DNA of 39,379 nt from Bacillota bacterium (GCA_009781445.1 WQYD01000009.1:1-39379); one strand, 5' to 3'. Shown: positions 1 through 9,130, counted from the first letter of the stretch. The notes: a model not told the origin generated them from the letters alone. Translations and numbers: made by a program.

Positions 1-3000
1 ATAACACTAATAGCATTAGTGCTTGTTTCTGTGTTTGCTTTATCAGGCTGTGCAGGGGTTGACTATGGTATTAGCGGACTTGACGGCAAAGACGGCAAGG
101 ACGGATTAAACGGTACTAACGGACAAGACGGCACAAACGGAACAGACGGTAAAGACGGATTAAACGGCTTAAACGGCACAGGCATATCAAATATAGAGAT
201 AAACGATAACGGCGAACTAATAATCACATACACAGACGGTGAAATCCTAAACCTCGGCAAAGTAACAGGTAAAGACGGACAGAACGGCAAAGACGGAACA
301 AACGGACAAGACGGCAAGGACGGACAAAACGGAACTAATGGCAAGGACGGACAAGACGGCAAGGACGGTAAAGACGGACAGAACGGCAAGGACGGTAAAG
401 ACGGACAGAACGGCAAAGACGGAACTAACGGACAAGACGGCATAAGCATACTAACAATAGAAATCAACCAAAGCGGTGAGTTAGTAATATCGTACTCTAA
501 CGGTGAATCCTTAAACCTCGGCAAAGTTACAGGTAATGACGGCACTAACGGAAGTAACGGACAAGACGGTACAAACGGAACGAACGGAACAAACGGCAAA
601 GACGGCGAAAACGGCAAAGACGGACAAGACGGCTTAGGTGTAGAAGAGATTAGCATTGACGAAGACGGAAACTTAGTAGTAACCTACACAAACGGCGCAA
701 CCATTAACCTCGGCAAAGTAGTGGGTAAAGACGGAACTAACGGCACTAACGGACAAGACGGAAGTAACGGCACGAACGGAACTAACGGACAAGACGGCGA
801 AAACGGCAAAGACGGTGAAAACGGCAAAGACGGTATCGGCATAGAAAGCGTAGAAATCAATCAAGACGGCGAACTCGTAATAACCTACACAAACGGAACA
901 ACCTTTAACCTCGGCAAGGTTATAGGGAAAGACGGAAAAGACGGCAAAGACGGAACAAACGGAACTAACGGCACTAATGGAACTAACGGTGAAAACGGAC
1001 AAGACGGCAAAGGCATAGAATCCATAACAATAGACGAAAACGGAAACTTGATAATCACCTACACAGACGGCACTTCCTCAAACCTAAGCAAAGTAACAGG
1101 TAAAGACGGCAAGGACGGCACAAACGGAACTAACGGCAAGGACGGTGAGGACGGTAAAGACGGCGAAAAGGGCAATGACGGTAAAGACGGAACAAACGGT
1201 GAGAACGGATTATCAGCATACGAAATATTTAAAAAGCACTTCCCTGAATATGAGGGTGACGAACTTCAATGGATAATAGATCTTGTAAGCGGTAACTTAA
1301 CCAAGTACATAACCCCCGAACAACCCAAGCAAGAATATCAAATATTGTACAATATTAGCTTCGGTGGCACAATATCAGGAAACCTATCCCAAACAGTGGA
1401 AAGCGGAAAGAGCGGAACAGCAGTAACAGCTATCCCCCACCTTGGATATATCTTCATAAATTGGTGTGACGGCAATACCTCACCCACAAGGCAAGAAACG
1501 AATGTTACAACCAACTTAACTCTAACAGCAAACTTTAGCATTGATCCTGATTATGACTACGGACATTACACCCCTGATACATTCCAAGTAACTTACACAG
1601 CAGGCAACGGCGGTATAGTGATATGGGGAACAAGCCAAACACTATATGAGGGTTGGGACGCAGAACCTGTGGGTGCAGTGCCAAACAAAGGCTTTAAGTT
1701 CACACAATGGGCAGACGGCAATACCTCACCGATAAGGCAAGATTTAAATGTAACAAGCAATATATCAGTAACGGCACAGTTTGAGGCTGTGGAACTTGAC
1801 AGCGTGGATATACTTGATTTTTTTCTTGATACCTCAGGTGCTTTTTACTGGGTAGGAATAAGAAAAGCAAACCCAAACCCAAACCCAAACATCAATACAA
1901 TTAAACACCTTGCGATACCTGCAATGCACGAGGGCAAGCCTGTGCAAATATATTGGGATATAGCTAACTTTGGGGCGCTTCCCCTGCTTGAAACAGTTTA
2001 TATAGAGGACGGCATTACCGAGGTTAGGGGATTTGGGGCTAACCCAAACTTAAAAAGCGTAAGATTGCCAAACACACTAAAAACAATAGCGAGCAGTACA
2101 TTCAGCGGTTGCACAGCACTTGAGTATATAATCCTACCCGAAGGCTTAGAAGAGATAGGGGCAAACGCATTTAGAAATTGTTCTTCATTAAAAAGTTTAA
2201 TAATCCCTTACGGTGTTACTTCAATAGGAAACAATGCTTTTGAGCGTTGCGACTCTCTCACAACCGTTATTATTCCCGAAACCGTTACAACTGTAGGCAC
2301 AAGCATTTTCTCTCTACCGTCAAGCGTTACCTCAAAGCTAACACTTCAATTAACTGTGTATGATTACAACGAATACCTTTGGAATAGCAACATACACGAC
2401 ATTGAACGCAGAGGCGGTAAAGCTGTACGCCACATTATCCCCACAGAAGAACAGGAATATGAACCTGCTGTTTATAGGATTTTACTTGTGTTTGTAACGG
2501 AAATAAACGCTTTGTTTCCGCAACACCTCGGTGAAAATGTAAGCGTAAACTACATTATGAGTGAGGAAGAAAGGCAAATTGCCTTAACTCTTGCTATAGA
2601 TCTTGAAGAAACCCTTAACGGTTGGTTTATAGATCACTTTGTTTCTTTTGAAGTAGACACATTTTTTACAACTGAGCCTATAATTGATTCTGGGATTTTT
2701 AGTTGTTCAAAGCCCCAAGGAAATTATCCGTGGGTATATGATATAATGCCCGATAAAATACCAGAAGTTAAAGATCTTTATTTTAATGTGGCAAACCTCA
2801 ACTACAGGCATTATAAAGCAACCATAGCATATTTTAGTTTCGGCGAATCTGATTCTCAACTTCAAGGTTATGCGGGTGCGACCTCTAGCCCTCAAGCTTA
2901 TGTAAGGTTCTCGTTGGAGAGAAATCCTGCGGATATGCTTAGAACCACAATACACGAACTAACGCACATTGTTGAACTATTTAGTTCTTCCCCAAGAAAA

Positions 3001-3189
3001 TATCAGCGTCCGTACAACTATCATGACGCAATAGCAGTATACATAAATTCGCCTCTTAGACCGAAAGAAATGTCCAACACAGAATGGAGCCTAGAAATCT
3101 CAAGGCGCTATCTGCTAAACAAGATTGAGGTGGACGGAGAGTTAGTTGGCATTTCAAAAGGCTTTTGGAACTGGATATTCACAGCCTAA
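1..3189 (+). CDS. 5'-truncated lipoprotein: lipobox, collagen-like G-X-Y stalk with beta-hairpin spacer modules, InlB/Listeria-Bacteroides-type repeats, LRR_5 (BspA-like) repeats, C-terminal domain with HELTHIVE motif
   Basis: Frame is open from base 1 (ITLIALVLVSVFALSGC lipobox), so the listed start at 19 is probably internal. Long GKDGQNGTNG tracts. Five spacer modules of the form GIxxIEINxxGELxITYTxGxxxNLGKVxGKDG. Two ..GYxFxxWxDGNTSPxRQ.. repeats. LRR_5 strings such as 'LPNTLKTIASSTFSGCTALEYIILPEGLEEIGANAFRNCSSL'. HELTH at 2953-2967. Confidence 0.85.
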   Translation: MTLIALVLVSVFALSGCAGVDYGISGLDGKDGKDGLNGTNGQDGTNGTDGKDGLNGLNGTGISNIEINDNGELIITYTDGEILNLGKVTGKDGQNGKDGTNGQDGKDGQNGTNGKDGQDGKDGKDGQNGKDGKDGQNGKDGTNGQDGISILTIEINQSGELVISYSNGESLNLGKVTGNDGTNGSNGQDGTNGTNGTNGKDGENGKDGQDGLGVEEISIDEDGNLVVTYTNGATINLGKVVGKDGTNGTNGQDGSNGTNGTNGQDGENGKDGENGKDGIGIESVEINQDGELVITYTNGTTFNLGKVIGKDGKDGKDGTNGTNGTNGTNGENGQDGKGIESITIDENGNLIITYTDGTSSNLSKVTGKDGKDGTNGTNGKDGEDGKDGEKGNDGKDGTNGENGLSAYEIFKKHFPEYEGDELQWIIDLVSGNLTKYITPEQPKQEYQILYNISFGGTISGNLSQTVESGKSGTAVTAIPHLGYIFINWCDGNTSPTRQETNVTTNLTLTANFSIDPDYDYGHYTPDTFQVTYTAGNGGIVIWGTSQTLYEGWDAEPVGAVPNKGFKFTQWADGNTSPIRQDLNVTSNISVTAQFEAVELDSVDILDFFLDTSGAFYWVGIRKANPNPNPNINTIKHLAIPAMHEGKPVQIYWDIANFGALPLLETVYIEDGITEVRGFGANPNLKSVRLPNTLKTIASSTFSGCTALEYIILPEGLEEIGANAFRNCSSLKSLIIPYGVTSIGNNAFERCDSLTTVIIPETVTTVGTSIFSLPSSVTSKLTLQLTVYDYNEYLWNSNIHDIERRGGKAVRHIIPTEEQEYEPAVYRILLVFVTEINALFPQHLGENVSVNYIMSEEERQIALTLAIDLEETLNGWFIDHFVSFEVDTFFTTEPIIDSGIFSCSKPQGNYPWVYDIMPDKIPEVKDLYFNVANLNYRHYKATIAYFSFGESDSQLQGYAGATSSPQAYVRFSLERNPADMLRTTIHELTHIVELFSSSPRKYQRPYNYHDAIAVYINSPLRPKEMSNTEWSLEISRRYLLNKIEVDGELVGISKGFWNWIFTA

Positions 3190-3230
3190 TCTGCAAAGTG
3201 AACGGTTTTAGAAATTCGCAAAATTCCCTA

Positions 3231-3259
3231 TTGACGGAATTGGTAATTTTTGGTATAAT
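3231..3259 (+). promoter_or_regulatory. sigma-A-type promoter for the downstream LRR_5 gene
   Basis: TTGACG (3231-3236), 17-bp spacer, TATAAT (3254-3259), with extended -10 TGG immediately upstream. Confidence 0.75.
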
Positions 3260-3425
3260 TAAATTGTGGTATTAGATACCTCGTCTGCAATTAAGCAAAG
3301 TTAACTTAACCTCACCCACTCACTTTTTTTTATAGTATAAGGAGGTACACCGCCAAACGCTATTTATAAAATTTGCAAGAAATTAACTCATTCATTAGCA
3401 AAACTAACCTTTGGAGGAAACAAAC

Positions 3426-5669
3426 ATGAAAAATATTAAAACAAAAAGTACAAGTAAAGCAATCATTGCAGTAGTTGCGTTGTTAATTATCTTCGCACTT
3501 GTTGCAGTAATAACCCTCTCACTCGGCAATTCTGAAATTCGCCAAGCCAACGCTAATCCGTTTCACGGTGATTTAACATTTGCATTAGCAGGTGGTGGCG
3601 CTTACTATAGAGTTAGTGCATCAAATACCAATATTACTCAAGCCGTTATTCCTGCGGAATATCTGGGCAAGCCTGTAAAGGAAATCGCTACCAACGGTTT
3701 TGCTTCAAGAACACAACTTACAAGAGTTTACATACCTGAAAGCGTTACCACAATCGGTAACGGCGCATTCCTTGGCTGTACCTCACTTTCTTATGTAGTG
3801 ATTACAGGGGCAGAAACCATAGGTTCAAATGCTTTCAACCTCTGCGGTAATCTTAAGATTGCAGTAGTTAACGAAGGTGCGCAACTTGGGAATAACGCAT
3901 TTAATAGTGCAGTTACCACAGTTAAAACACAATCCTATCCAAAAGGCACTCTTGCTTGGGATACTTGGCAAGATATTTATGAAGAAGACGATATTTACCA
4001 TAATGTAAAGTGCACCCACCCAAGCATTTCTTACACCCCGATATTAGACAACGCAAGCAATCCAATCGGCTATTCTGTTAATGCCATAAGCATATCAGAT
4101 CCAACGGCGGTTCTTGAACTTGATTACTACCTTGGTTTACCTATTCTTTATGTGGAACAACTTGCTTTTGCATTCGCTGAATTTAAAGCGGTTGCATTTG
4201 GCAGGCACTCTACCCACGCAATAGAAATTGCCGATTATGCCTTTTTTGCTTCAGATATTCAGTCTGTTTGGTTCGGCGATAGCGTTATCTTTGAAGATTC
4301 GCATTTGGTTTCGGGTATAACCATGGATAGCGAAAGCACATTCCTCTTTTCGGAAGTGAAAACAGTGGTACTTCCTGATACCTTAACCGCAATCAACACA
4401 TATATGTTTTCTTTCTGCATGGAACTAACCACCGTTATGCACATAAGTTCCACGGATATTAATGTGCTTTCGGATAATATCGTTTCAATTGGCAACGGAG
4501 CATTTGAGGGTTGCACTGAAATAGCGGAACTGTACATTTACGGAAATGTTCTTACTATGGGTGTAACTGTGTTTTTTGGTTGGGAATCAAATCAAACGGT
4601 TCATGTAAAAGATTTTTACGAACAGCAATTACCTGTAGGTTGGCACGCAGACTGGAATCAAGGAAGCAACGCAGATTTTAAGTTTAAGCCAATAGAGGCA
4701 GTTTGGGTTACTCTTGATTTTGAGGGCGGAACAGGTGCAGACACTTTTGTAATTGCTTACGCATTCAGCCCAATGCCCTCTGCCACAGCCCCCACACGCG
4801 TAGGCTATGTATTCGCAGGCTACTTCTGCGGGCAATTCGGCACAGGTGTTAAGTATTACAACGCAAACATGACAAGCGCAACAAATTGGGATCAATTTAA
4901 CAATACCACGCTTTACGCTTATTGGACTGATCTATATCTCTATCAGCTTAACACCAGTACAATGGAATACACCCTAACGGGAGTTGTTTGGAATCTCAGC
5001 GCATTCTTCAATACAATCACCCACCTTGAAATCCCTTCGGAATATAACGGACTTCCTGTTACGGCAATAGGGCAAAATGCATTTAGGAACAGAAGTTATT
5101 TTGCTAGTGTAATTATGCCCGATACTATAACACATATAGGAAACTCTGCCTTTGAAGGTTGTTTTAATTTAACCTATATAAAATTGTCGGAAAACCTGCT
5201 TGAAATATGCGAGTACGCATTTGCATTCAGCAACCGCATTGAAAATATCGTATTCCCAAGCACATTAACAACAATAGCACAAGGTGCATTTTTTGAAGCG
5301 AGCATTAGAACCGCAATAATCCATGCGAATGTAACATCAATTGGAAATTCGGCGTTCCGTTCTCGTAGTTGGGACACAACTATTTACACTGAAGTTGCAG
5401 GCGCACCAACACCCCCGCCTGCAGGTTGGATGGGGACTTGGACTTATGCCCCCTTCTTTTGGGGTTGCACGCTTTCCGCAGACAAGGATTATGTTGTTTC
5501 ATTTGTAAGGACGAACTCAAACCCAACGGTTCGCATGGGTTTATCCGCCCCCTACCGTGAAGGCTATACCTTTGACGGCTGGAAAGACCCGATCACGAAC
5601 TCTACATATCAAATGAATCAGCTAAACTCTGTTCCTAACGGCACAACGCTGTTTGCAATTTGGCAGTAA
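3426..5669 (+). CDS. Secreted BspA-like LRR_5 protein with InlB/Listeria-Bacteroides-type repeats
   Basis: ATG at 3426 preceded by GGAGG (3413-3417), so preferred over the TTG at 3411. N-terminal hydrophobic segment AIIAVVALLIIFALVAVITL. Multiple LRR_5 units ('VYIPESVTTIGNGAFLGCTSL', 'VIMPDTITHIGNSAFEGCFNL'). Confidence 0.85.
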   Translation: MKNIKTKSTSKAIIAVVALLIIFALVAVITLSLGNSEIRQANANPFHGDLTFALAGGGAYYRVSASNTNITQAVIPAEYLGKPVKEIATNGFASRTQLTRVYIPESVTTIGNGAFLGCTSLSYVVITGAETIGSNAFNLCGNLKIAVVNEGAQLGNNAFNSAVTTVKTQSYPKGTLAWDTWQDIYEEDDIYHNVKCTHPSISYTPILDNASNPIGYSVNAISISDPTAVLELDYYLGLPILYVEQLAFAFAEFKAVAFGRHSTHAIEIADYAFFASDIQSVWFGDSVIFEDSHLVSGITMDSESTFLFSEVKTVVLPDTLTAINTYMFSFCMELTTVMHISSTDINVLSDNIVSIGNGAFEGCTEIAELYIYGNVLTMGVTVFFGWESNQTVHVKDFYEQQLPVGWHADWNQGSNADFKFKPIEAVWVTLDFEGGTGADTFVIAYAFSPMPSATAPTRVGYVFAGYFCGQFGTGVKYYNANMTSATNWDQFNNTTLYAYWTDLYLYQLNTSTMEYTLTGVVWNLSAFFNTITHLEIPSEYNGLPVTAIGQNAFRNRSYFASVIMPDTITHIGNSAFEGCFNLTYIKLSENLLEICEYAFAFSNRIENIVFPSTLTTIAQGAFFEASIRTAIIHANVTSIGNSAFRSRSWDTTIYTEVAGAPTPPPAGWMGTWTYAPFFWGCTLSADKDYVVSFVRTNSNPTVRMGLSAPYREGYTFDGWKDPITNSTYQMNQLNSVPNGTTLFAIWQ

Positions 5670-5691
5670 TGTGTGGTACAATACTTATAAT
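5653..5691 (+). promoter_or_regulatory. Possible promoter of dhaK overlapping the 3' end of the preceding ORF
   Basis: TTGCAA (5653-5658), 18-bp spacer, TACAAT (5677-5682) with upstream TGG. A second TATAAT lies at 5686-5691. Confidence 0.4.
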
Positions 5692-5726
5692 AAAACAAAA
5701 CACTTTTCATTAAAAGGAGTAAATGA

Positions 5727-6716
5727 ATGAAAAAAATAATTAACACCCCCGAAACCGTAGTTATTGATATGTGCCGTGGCATTGCTAAGGCGCACCCTGA
5801 ATTGGACTTTGTGGAAAAGTTCAAGGTTGTTAAGAAAAAAGAGATTGACAAGAATAAAGTTACGCTTATCAGCGGTGGCGGTTCTGGACACGAACCTGCA
5901 CACGCAGGCTTTGTGGGCAAAGGAATGCTTGACGCGGCTGTTTGCGGTGATGTTTTTGCTTCACCAAGCCAAATTCAAGTGTATCAAGCAATTTGCAAAA
6001 CCCAATCAAAGAAAGGCACGCTTCTTATCATTAAGAATTACAGCGGTGATTGCATGAACTTTGACGGCGCGGCAGCAATGGCGCGCGAAGATGACGATAT
6101 TGAAGTGGATGCAGTTTATGTTAATGACGATATCGCAGTTAAGGATAGCCTTTACACAGTGGGCAGGCGTGGCGTGGCAGGCACGGTTCTTGTGCATAAA
6201 ATCGCAGGTGCTTGCGCGGAAGCAGGCAAATCCTTAAAAGAAGTTAAGGAAGTGGCAAATAAGGTTATCGCAAATGTGAGAAGTTTGGGCTTTGCGTTCA
6301 CTTCTTGCACAGTTCCTGCAAAAGGCACACCCACATTTGCTATCGGTGACGGCGAAATGGAATTTGGAGTGGGTATCCACGGTGAACCGGGAATCGCAAG
6401 AGAACCTATTGCAAATGCAGAAACGCTTGCTAACCGCATAGTGGGCGCAATCGCAGAAGATATTAACCTCAAAGGCGCGGAAATCGCACTTTTAATTAAC
6501 GGATTCGGCGGAACACCTATGCAAGAATTATATCTGTTTAACAGCTATGTTACAGATGCAATTGAGGCAAAAGGTATCAAGATTTATAAAACAATCGTGG
6601 GCAATTTCATGACTTCTATTGACATGGCAGGTGCTTCGGTATCAGTTCTAAAACTTGACGCTGAATTAAAAGCCTACCTTGATGCCCCCGCAGACACTGC
6701 TGGCTTAAAACAATAA
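5727..6716 (+). CDS. dhaK: Dihydroxyacetone kinase subunit DhaK
   Basis: 329 aa. 'LISGGGSGHEPAHAGFVGKGMLDAAVCGDVFASPS' and active-site His context 'GVGIHGEPGI'. SD AAAGGAG upstream. Confidence 0.95.
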   Translation: MKKIINTPETVVIDMCRGIAKAHPELDFVEKFKVVKKKEIDKNKVTLISGGGSGHEPAHAGFVGKGMLDAAVCGDVFASPSQIQVYQAICKTQSKKGTLLIIKNYSGDCMNFDGAAAMAREDDDIEVDAVYVNDDIAVKDSLYTVGRRGVAGTVLVHKIAGACAEAGKSLKEVKEVANKVIANVRSLGFAFTSCTVPAKGTPTFAIGDGEMEFGVGIHGEPGIAREPIANAETLANRIVGAIAEDINLKGAEIALLINGFGGTPMQELYLFNSYVTDAIEAKGIKIYKTIVGNFMTSIDMAGASVSVLKLDAELKAYLDAPADTAGLKQ

Positions 6717-6740
6717 GGTTTTAAACAGCGGTTTAAAACC
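6717..6740 (+). terminator. Hairpin immediately after the dhaK stop
   Basis: GGTTTTAAAC-AGCG-GTTTAAAACC, 10-bp perfect stem with 4-nt loop. No strong T-tract directly after it, so possibly part of a tandem terminator. Confidence 0.45.
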
Positions 6741-6756
6741 GCACAATATTTTACAT

Positions 6757-6806
6757 AAAAAGCAAGCTAAACCCTGCCGATTAAGGGGGGTTGGCTTGCT
6801 TTTGTG
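6757..6806 (+). terminator. Rho-independent terminator after dhaK
   Basis: AAAAGCAAGCtAAaCCC...GGGgTTgGCTTGCTTTT stem-loop with flanking A and T tracts. Confidence 0.75.
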
Positions 6807-6850
6807 TTTTCTCAAGATTAAAAACTTAAAAATTTGGCAATAATCGGGGC

Positions 6851-7219
6851 ATGAGGACTATAACGCAGGATATAAAAGGCACAATAGAAAAGCTAAACAG
6901 CATTAAGGGCAAGAACTATATAATTAGAGTTAACCGCGGAAGAAACCGCTATGAAACTTATGAGGGCTTTGTGGAAAGCACTTACCCCTCTATATTTACC
7001 GTGCGTTGCGTAACGGGCGAATTAAACACTTTTAGCTATGCGGATTTATTAAGCAGGAATATCCTATTCAGAAGCGCGGAACGCGCATTAGAGGGCGCAG
7101 GCGCAAAAGAGGGCGCAAAAGAACAGCCCGCGCACAGCATTCGCCACACAGTCGTTACACCCCCTCAAAAACCGCTAACACCAACCACGCAAAAACCGCT
7201 AACCCCAACCGCACCATGA
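6851..7219 (+). CDS. veg: Veg-family protein with proline/threonine-rich C-terminal tail
   Basis: N-terminal ~80 aa 'DIKGTIEKLNSIKGKNYIIRVNRGRNRYETYEGFVESTYPSIFTVRC...FSYADLL' resembles Veg. C-terminal 'PQKPLTPTTQKPLTPTAP' is low complexity. The stop codon lies in the start of the adjacent repeat element. Confidence 0.8.
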   Translation: MRTITQDIKGTIEKLNSIKGKNYIIRVNRGRNRYETYEGFVESTYPSIFTVRCVTGELNTFSYADLLSRNILFRSAERALEGAGAKEGAKEQPAHSIRHTVVTPPQKPLTPTTQKPLTPTAP

Positions 7220-7486
7220 AGTCGCTTCGCTTGTGAAGTCGCAAACAAGTTTGCTTGTGAAGACGCTTCGCTTATGAAGTCGTTCACTTCGTTCACTTGT
7301 GAAGTGTTGCTACGCAACACGAAGGAATGCTTATATATAATTATCCATAATAAGGCGAAGCCGACTTCACAAGCGTAGCGTCTTCACGCGCCAAAGGCGC
7401 ACTTCACAAGCGATAGCGTCTTCATATCATAGGCGTAGCGTCTTCACGCGCCAAAGGCGCACTTCATAAGCGATAGCGTCTTCATA
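7216..7486. repeat. Mosaic of hairpin-forming repeat modules delimited by TGAAG / CTTCA
   Basis: Left half has plus-oriented TGAAG[T/A]CGC units (7216-~7310). Right half has reverse-complement CTTCA units, including a 54-bp direct repeat (7373-7426 and 7433-7486) with one mismatch (7407 C vs 7467 T). Internal mini-palindromes include GCGCC-AAA-GGCGC, GCAAAC-AA-GTTTGC and GTTGC-TAC-GCAAC. Confidence 0.85.
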
Positions 7487-7487
7487 A

Positions 7488-7510
7488 AAAATTTTAAGGC
7501 TTAAAATTTT
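7488..7510. repeat. AT-rich inverted repeat upstream of sipL
   Basis: AAAATTTTAA-GGC-TTAAAATTTT, perfect 10-bp arms. Confidence 0.7.
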
Positions 7511-7571
7511 AGTAATTATTGCCGTTCCCTCTGAATATCGTATTAGTACGCAAATAAACGGAGGGTTTTTC

Positions 7572-9041
7572 ATGTTAGTAAAAGGAAATAAAAGGGTTGA
7601 GGTAAGTGCGCCGGGGTTCTATGCGGATAGGGATATTTCCGTTCCTAATGCGAATGAGGTTATTTGTGTGCTTGCTTCAGCCAAAATTCTATCGCAAGAG
7701 GCACTTAACGGCGAAGCAAAAGTGTCCTACAGAGTAAGTTATAAGGTTATTTATAACGGTGAAAACGGCATTGATTGCCATGAGGAAAATTGGGAAGAGT
7801 ATGTTTCTGTGAAATCCGCAGGAATAACCGCAGGTAGCAGGCTTGATTTATACGCAAATGTGGTATCTGCGGAACATGTGGGCGTTAAAAACCTTAAGGC
7901 ACGCGCCACCGTTGAAATTAAAGGCTATGCCGTTCTTGATTATCATTTTGAACCGCTTGACGCGCCAGAGGGCATTCTTGCCAAGACTTTAACCGTGGCA
8001 GTAGAGAATATTGAAAGCATAAAAGAAAGCGAAATTATAGCTTCGCTTGACTTTGAATACCGTGAAGTTATAGATAGAATTTTAACGCACGATACCAAAA
8101 TTATCATAAATTCGGTAGCCTCAGCAACAGAAATGTGCGAAGTTCGGGGCGAATGTATTACTTATGTTACTTACCTTTCTAACGGCGGATTATGTTCTAA
8201 AACGCTGATTACGCCCTTTGACGCAGAGATTTTAACCCCTGGGATTTTCGCAGGGCAAAAGGCGCATTGCTTCGGCAGGGCAAGTGCTTCCACACTCACG
8301 CTTTCTTCAGACGGCAATTCAAGCGCGATAAAAACTGAAATTGTGGTGGGAATCCGCGGATTTGCGGTTTCAACTCATGACGCTGAAATTCTTAATGACG
8401 CTTACAGCTGTCAAAAAGAGCTTGAAATTAAGTATCAAGAAGCCTTTGTTGAGGATAATATTTGCGTGGCAGGCGCAACTGAAAAACTGTTTTCTACGCT
8501 AAGAATCCCCGTGGATAAGCCCAAAATCCGCGCAATTCAAGCACTTTTAACCCCCTCAATCGTGGCAATTAACGCTTTTAACGCTGGCGGTGGCTTAACG
8601 GCAGAGGGTATCGTGGGCGTCCCCGTGGTGTACTTGGACGAAAATGAGAAACTTCAAACGGAAAAAGTGGAAATCCCCTTCCATTTCATTGCCACAAGGG
8701 ATTTCAGGTGCGGTAGAAATATATCTGCAAACGCCACAATAGTATCCATAGCGTGCAGGGTTAAGCATAATGACGAACTTGAATTTAGCGGTGAAATATC
8801 CGTGAATGTACACGCTTCGGGCGAACGCGGTGTGAAATATATAGAACAAATCCGCGAAATCGGCGAAAGGGAACAATCCGATGCGGCGATTAGCCTCTAT
8901 ATTGTGAAAGCAGGCGAAACCCTTTGGGATGTGGCAAAAGCGCTAATGAGTGATGAGGAAAATTTATTAAAACTTAACCCCGATGTAAAATTGCCCTTAA
9001 TCGGCGGTGAAAAAGTGCTGTTGTTCAGAGAAATTGAGTAA
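7572..9041 (+). CDS. sipL: SipL-like spore protein: DUF3794/SPOCS domains plus C-terminal LysM
   Basis: 489 aa. Repeated DUF3794-like segments ('ADRDISVPNANEVICVLASAKI', 'VVYLDENEKLQTEKVEIPF'). C-terminal LysM 'YIVKAGETLWDVAKALMSDEENLLKLNPDVKLPLIGGEKVLL'. SD GGAGG upstream. Confidence 0.85.
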   Translation: MLVKGNKRVEVSAPGFYADRDISVPNANEVICVLASAKILSQEALNGEAKVSYRVSYKVIYNGENGIDCHEENWEEYVSVKSAGITAGSRLDLYANVVSAEHVGVKNLKARATVEIKGYAVLDYHFEPLDAPEGILAKTLTVAVENIESIKESEIIASLDFEYREVIDRILTHDTKIIINSVASATEMCEVRGECITYVTYLSNGGLCSKTLITPFDAEILTPGIFAGQKAHCFGRASASTLTLSSDGNSSAIKTEIVVGIRGFAVSTHDAEILNDAYSCQKELEIKYQEAFVEDNICVAGATEKLFSTLRIPVDKPKIRAIQALLTPSIVAINAFNAGGGLTAEGIVGVPVVYLDENEKLQTEKVEIPFHFIATRDFRCGRNISANATIVSIACRVKHNDELEFSGEISVNVHASGERGVKYIEQIREIGEREQSDAAISLYIVKAGETLWDVAKALMSDEENLLKLNPDVKLPLIGGEKVLLFREIE

Positions 9042-9100
9042 ACCGCTAAAAATTCACAAATAAATCACTATAAATACTATTATTCACTTTAGTTTGACTA

Positions 9101-9130
9101 TTGACACTGTAAGCACGCGCGTGTTAATAT
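9101..9130 (+). promoter_or_regulatory. Promoter of the large LRR_5 lipoprotein, with a 10-bp palindrome in the spacer
   Basis: TTGACA (9101-9106), 18-bp spacer, TAATAT (9125-9130). The spacer contains CACGCGCGTG (9114-9123), a perfect palindrome. Confidence 0.65.

Noticed and set aside
63-1002. Antisense ORFs (63-656, 247-435, 673-1002) rich in PSLPFCPSLP or SVFAVLSVF
   Set aside because: They are mirror images of the T-poor collagen-like repeat tract, have no SD or plausible domain, and are explained by codon bias of the sense gene.
1869-1890. Telomere-like AAACCC repeat
   Set aside because: Encodes ANPNPNPN in frame within the LRR protein. It is a short hexamer tract with no sign of another function.
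5764-6057. Overlapping plus ORF 5764-6057 inside dhaK
   Set aside because: Out-of-frame shadow ORF of a clearly conserved gene.
6836-6853. Fourth leaderless candidate at veg (AATAAT ending 6 nt before ATG 6851)
   Set aside because: Geometry fits, but there is no credible -35 element and no extended -10, so I do not count it.
7373-7486. Possible CRISPR: 54-bp duplicated unit with 6-bp gap
   Set aside because: Only two units, gap too short for a spacer, units contain multiple palindromes and belong to a wider inverted mosaic, and no cas genes are present.
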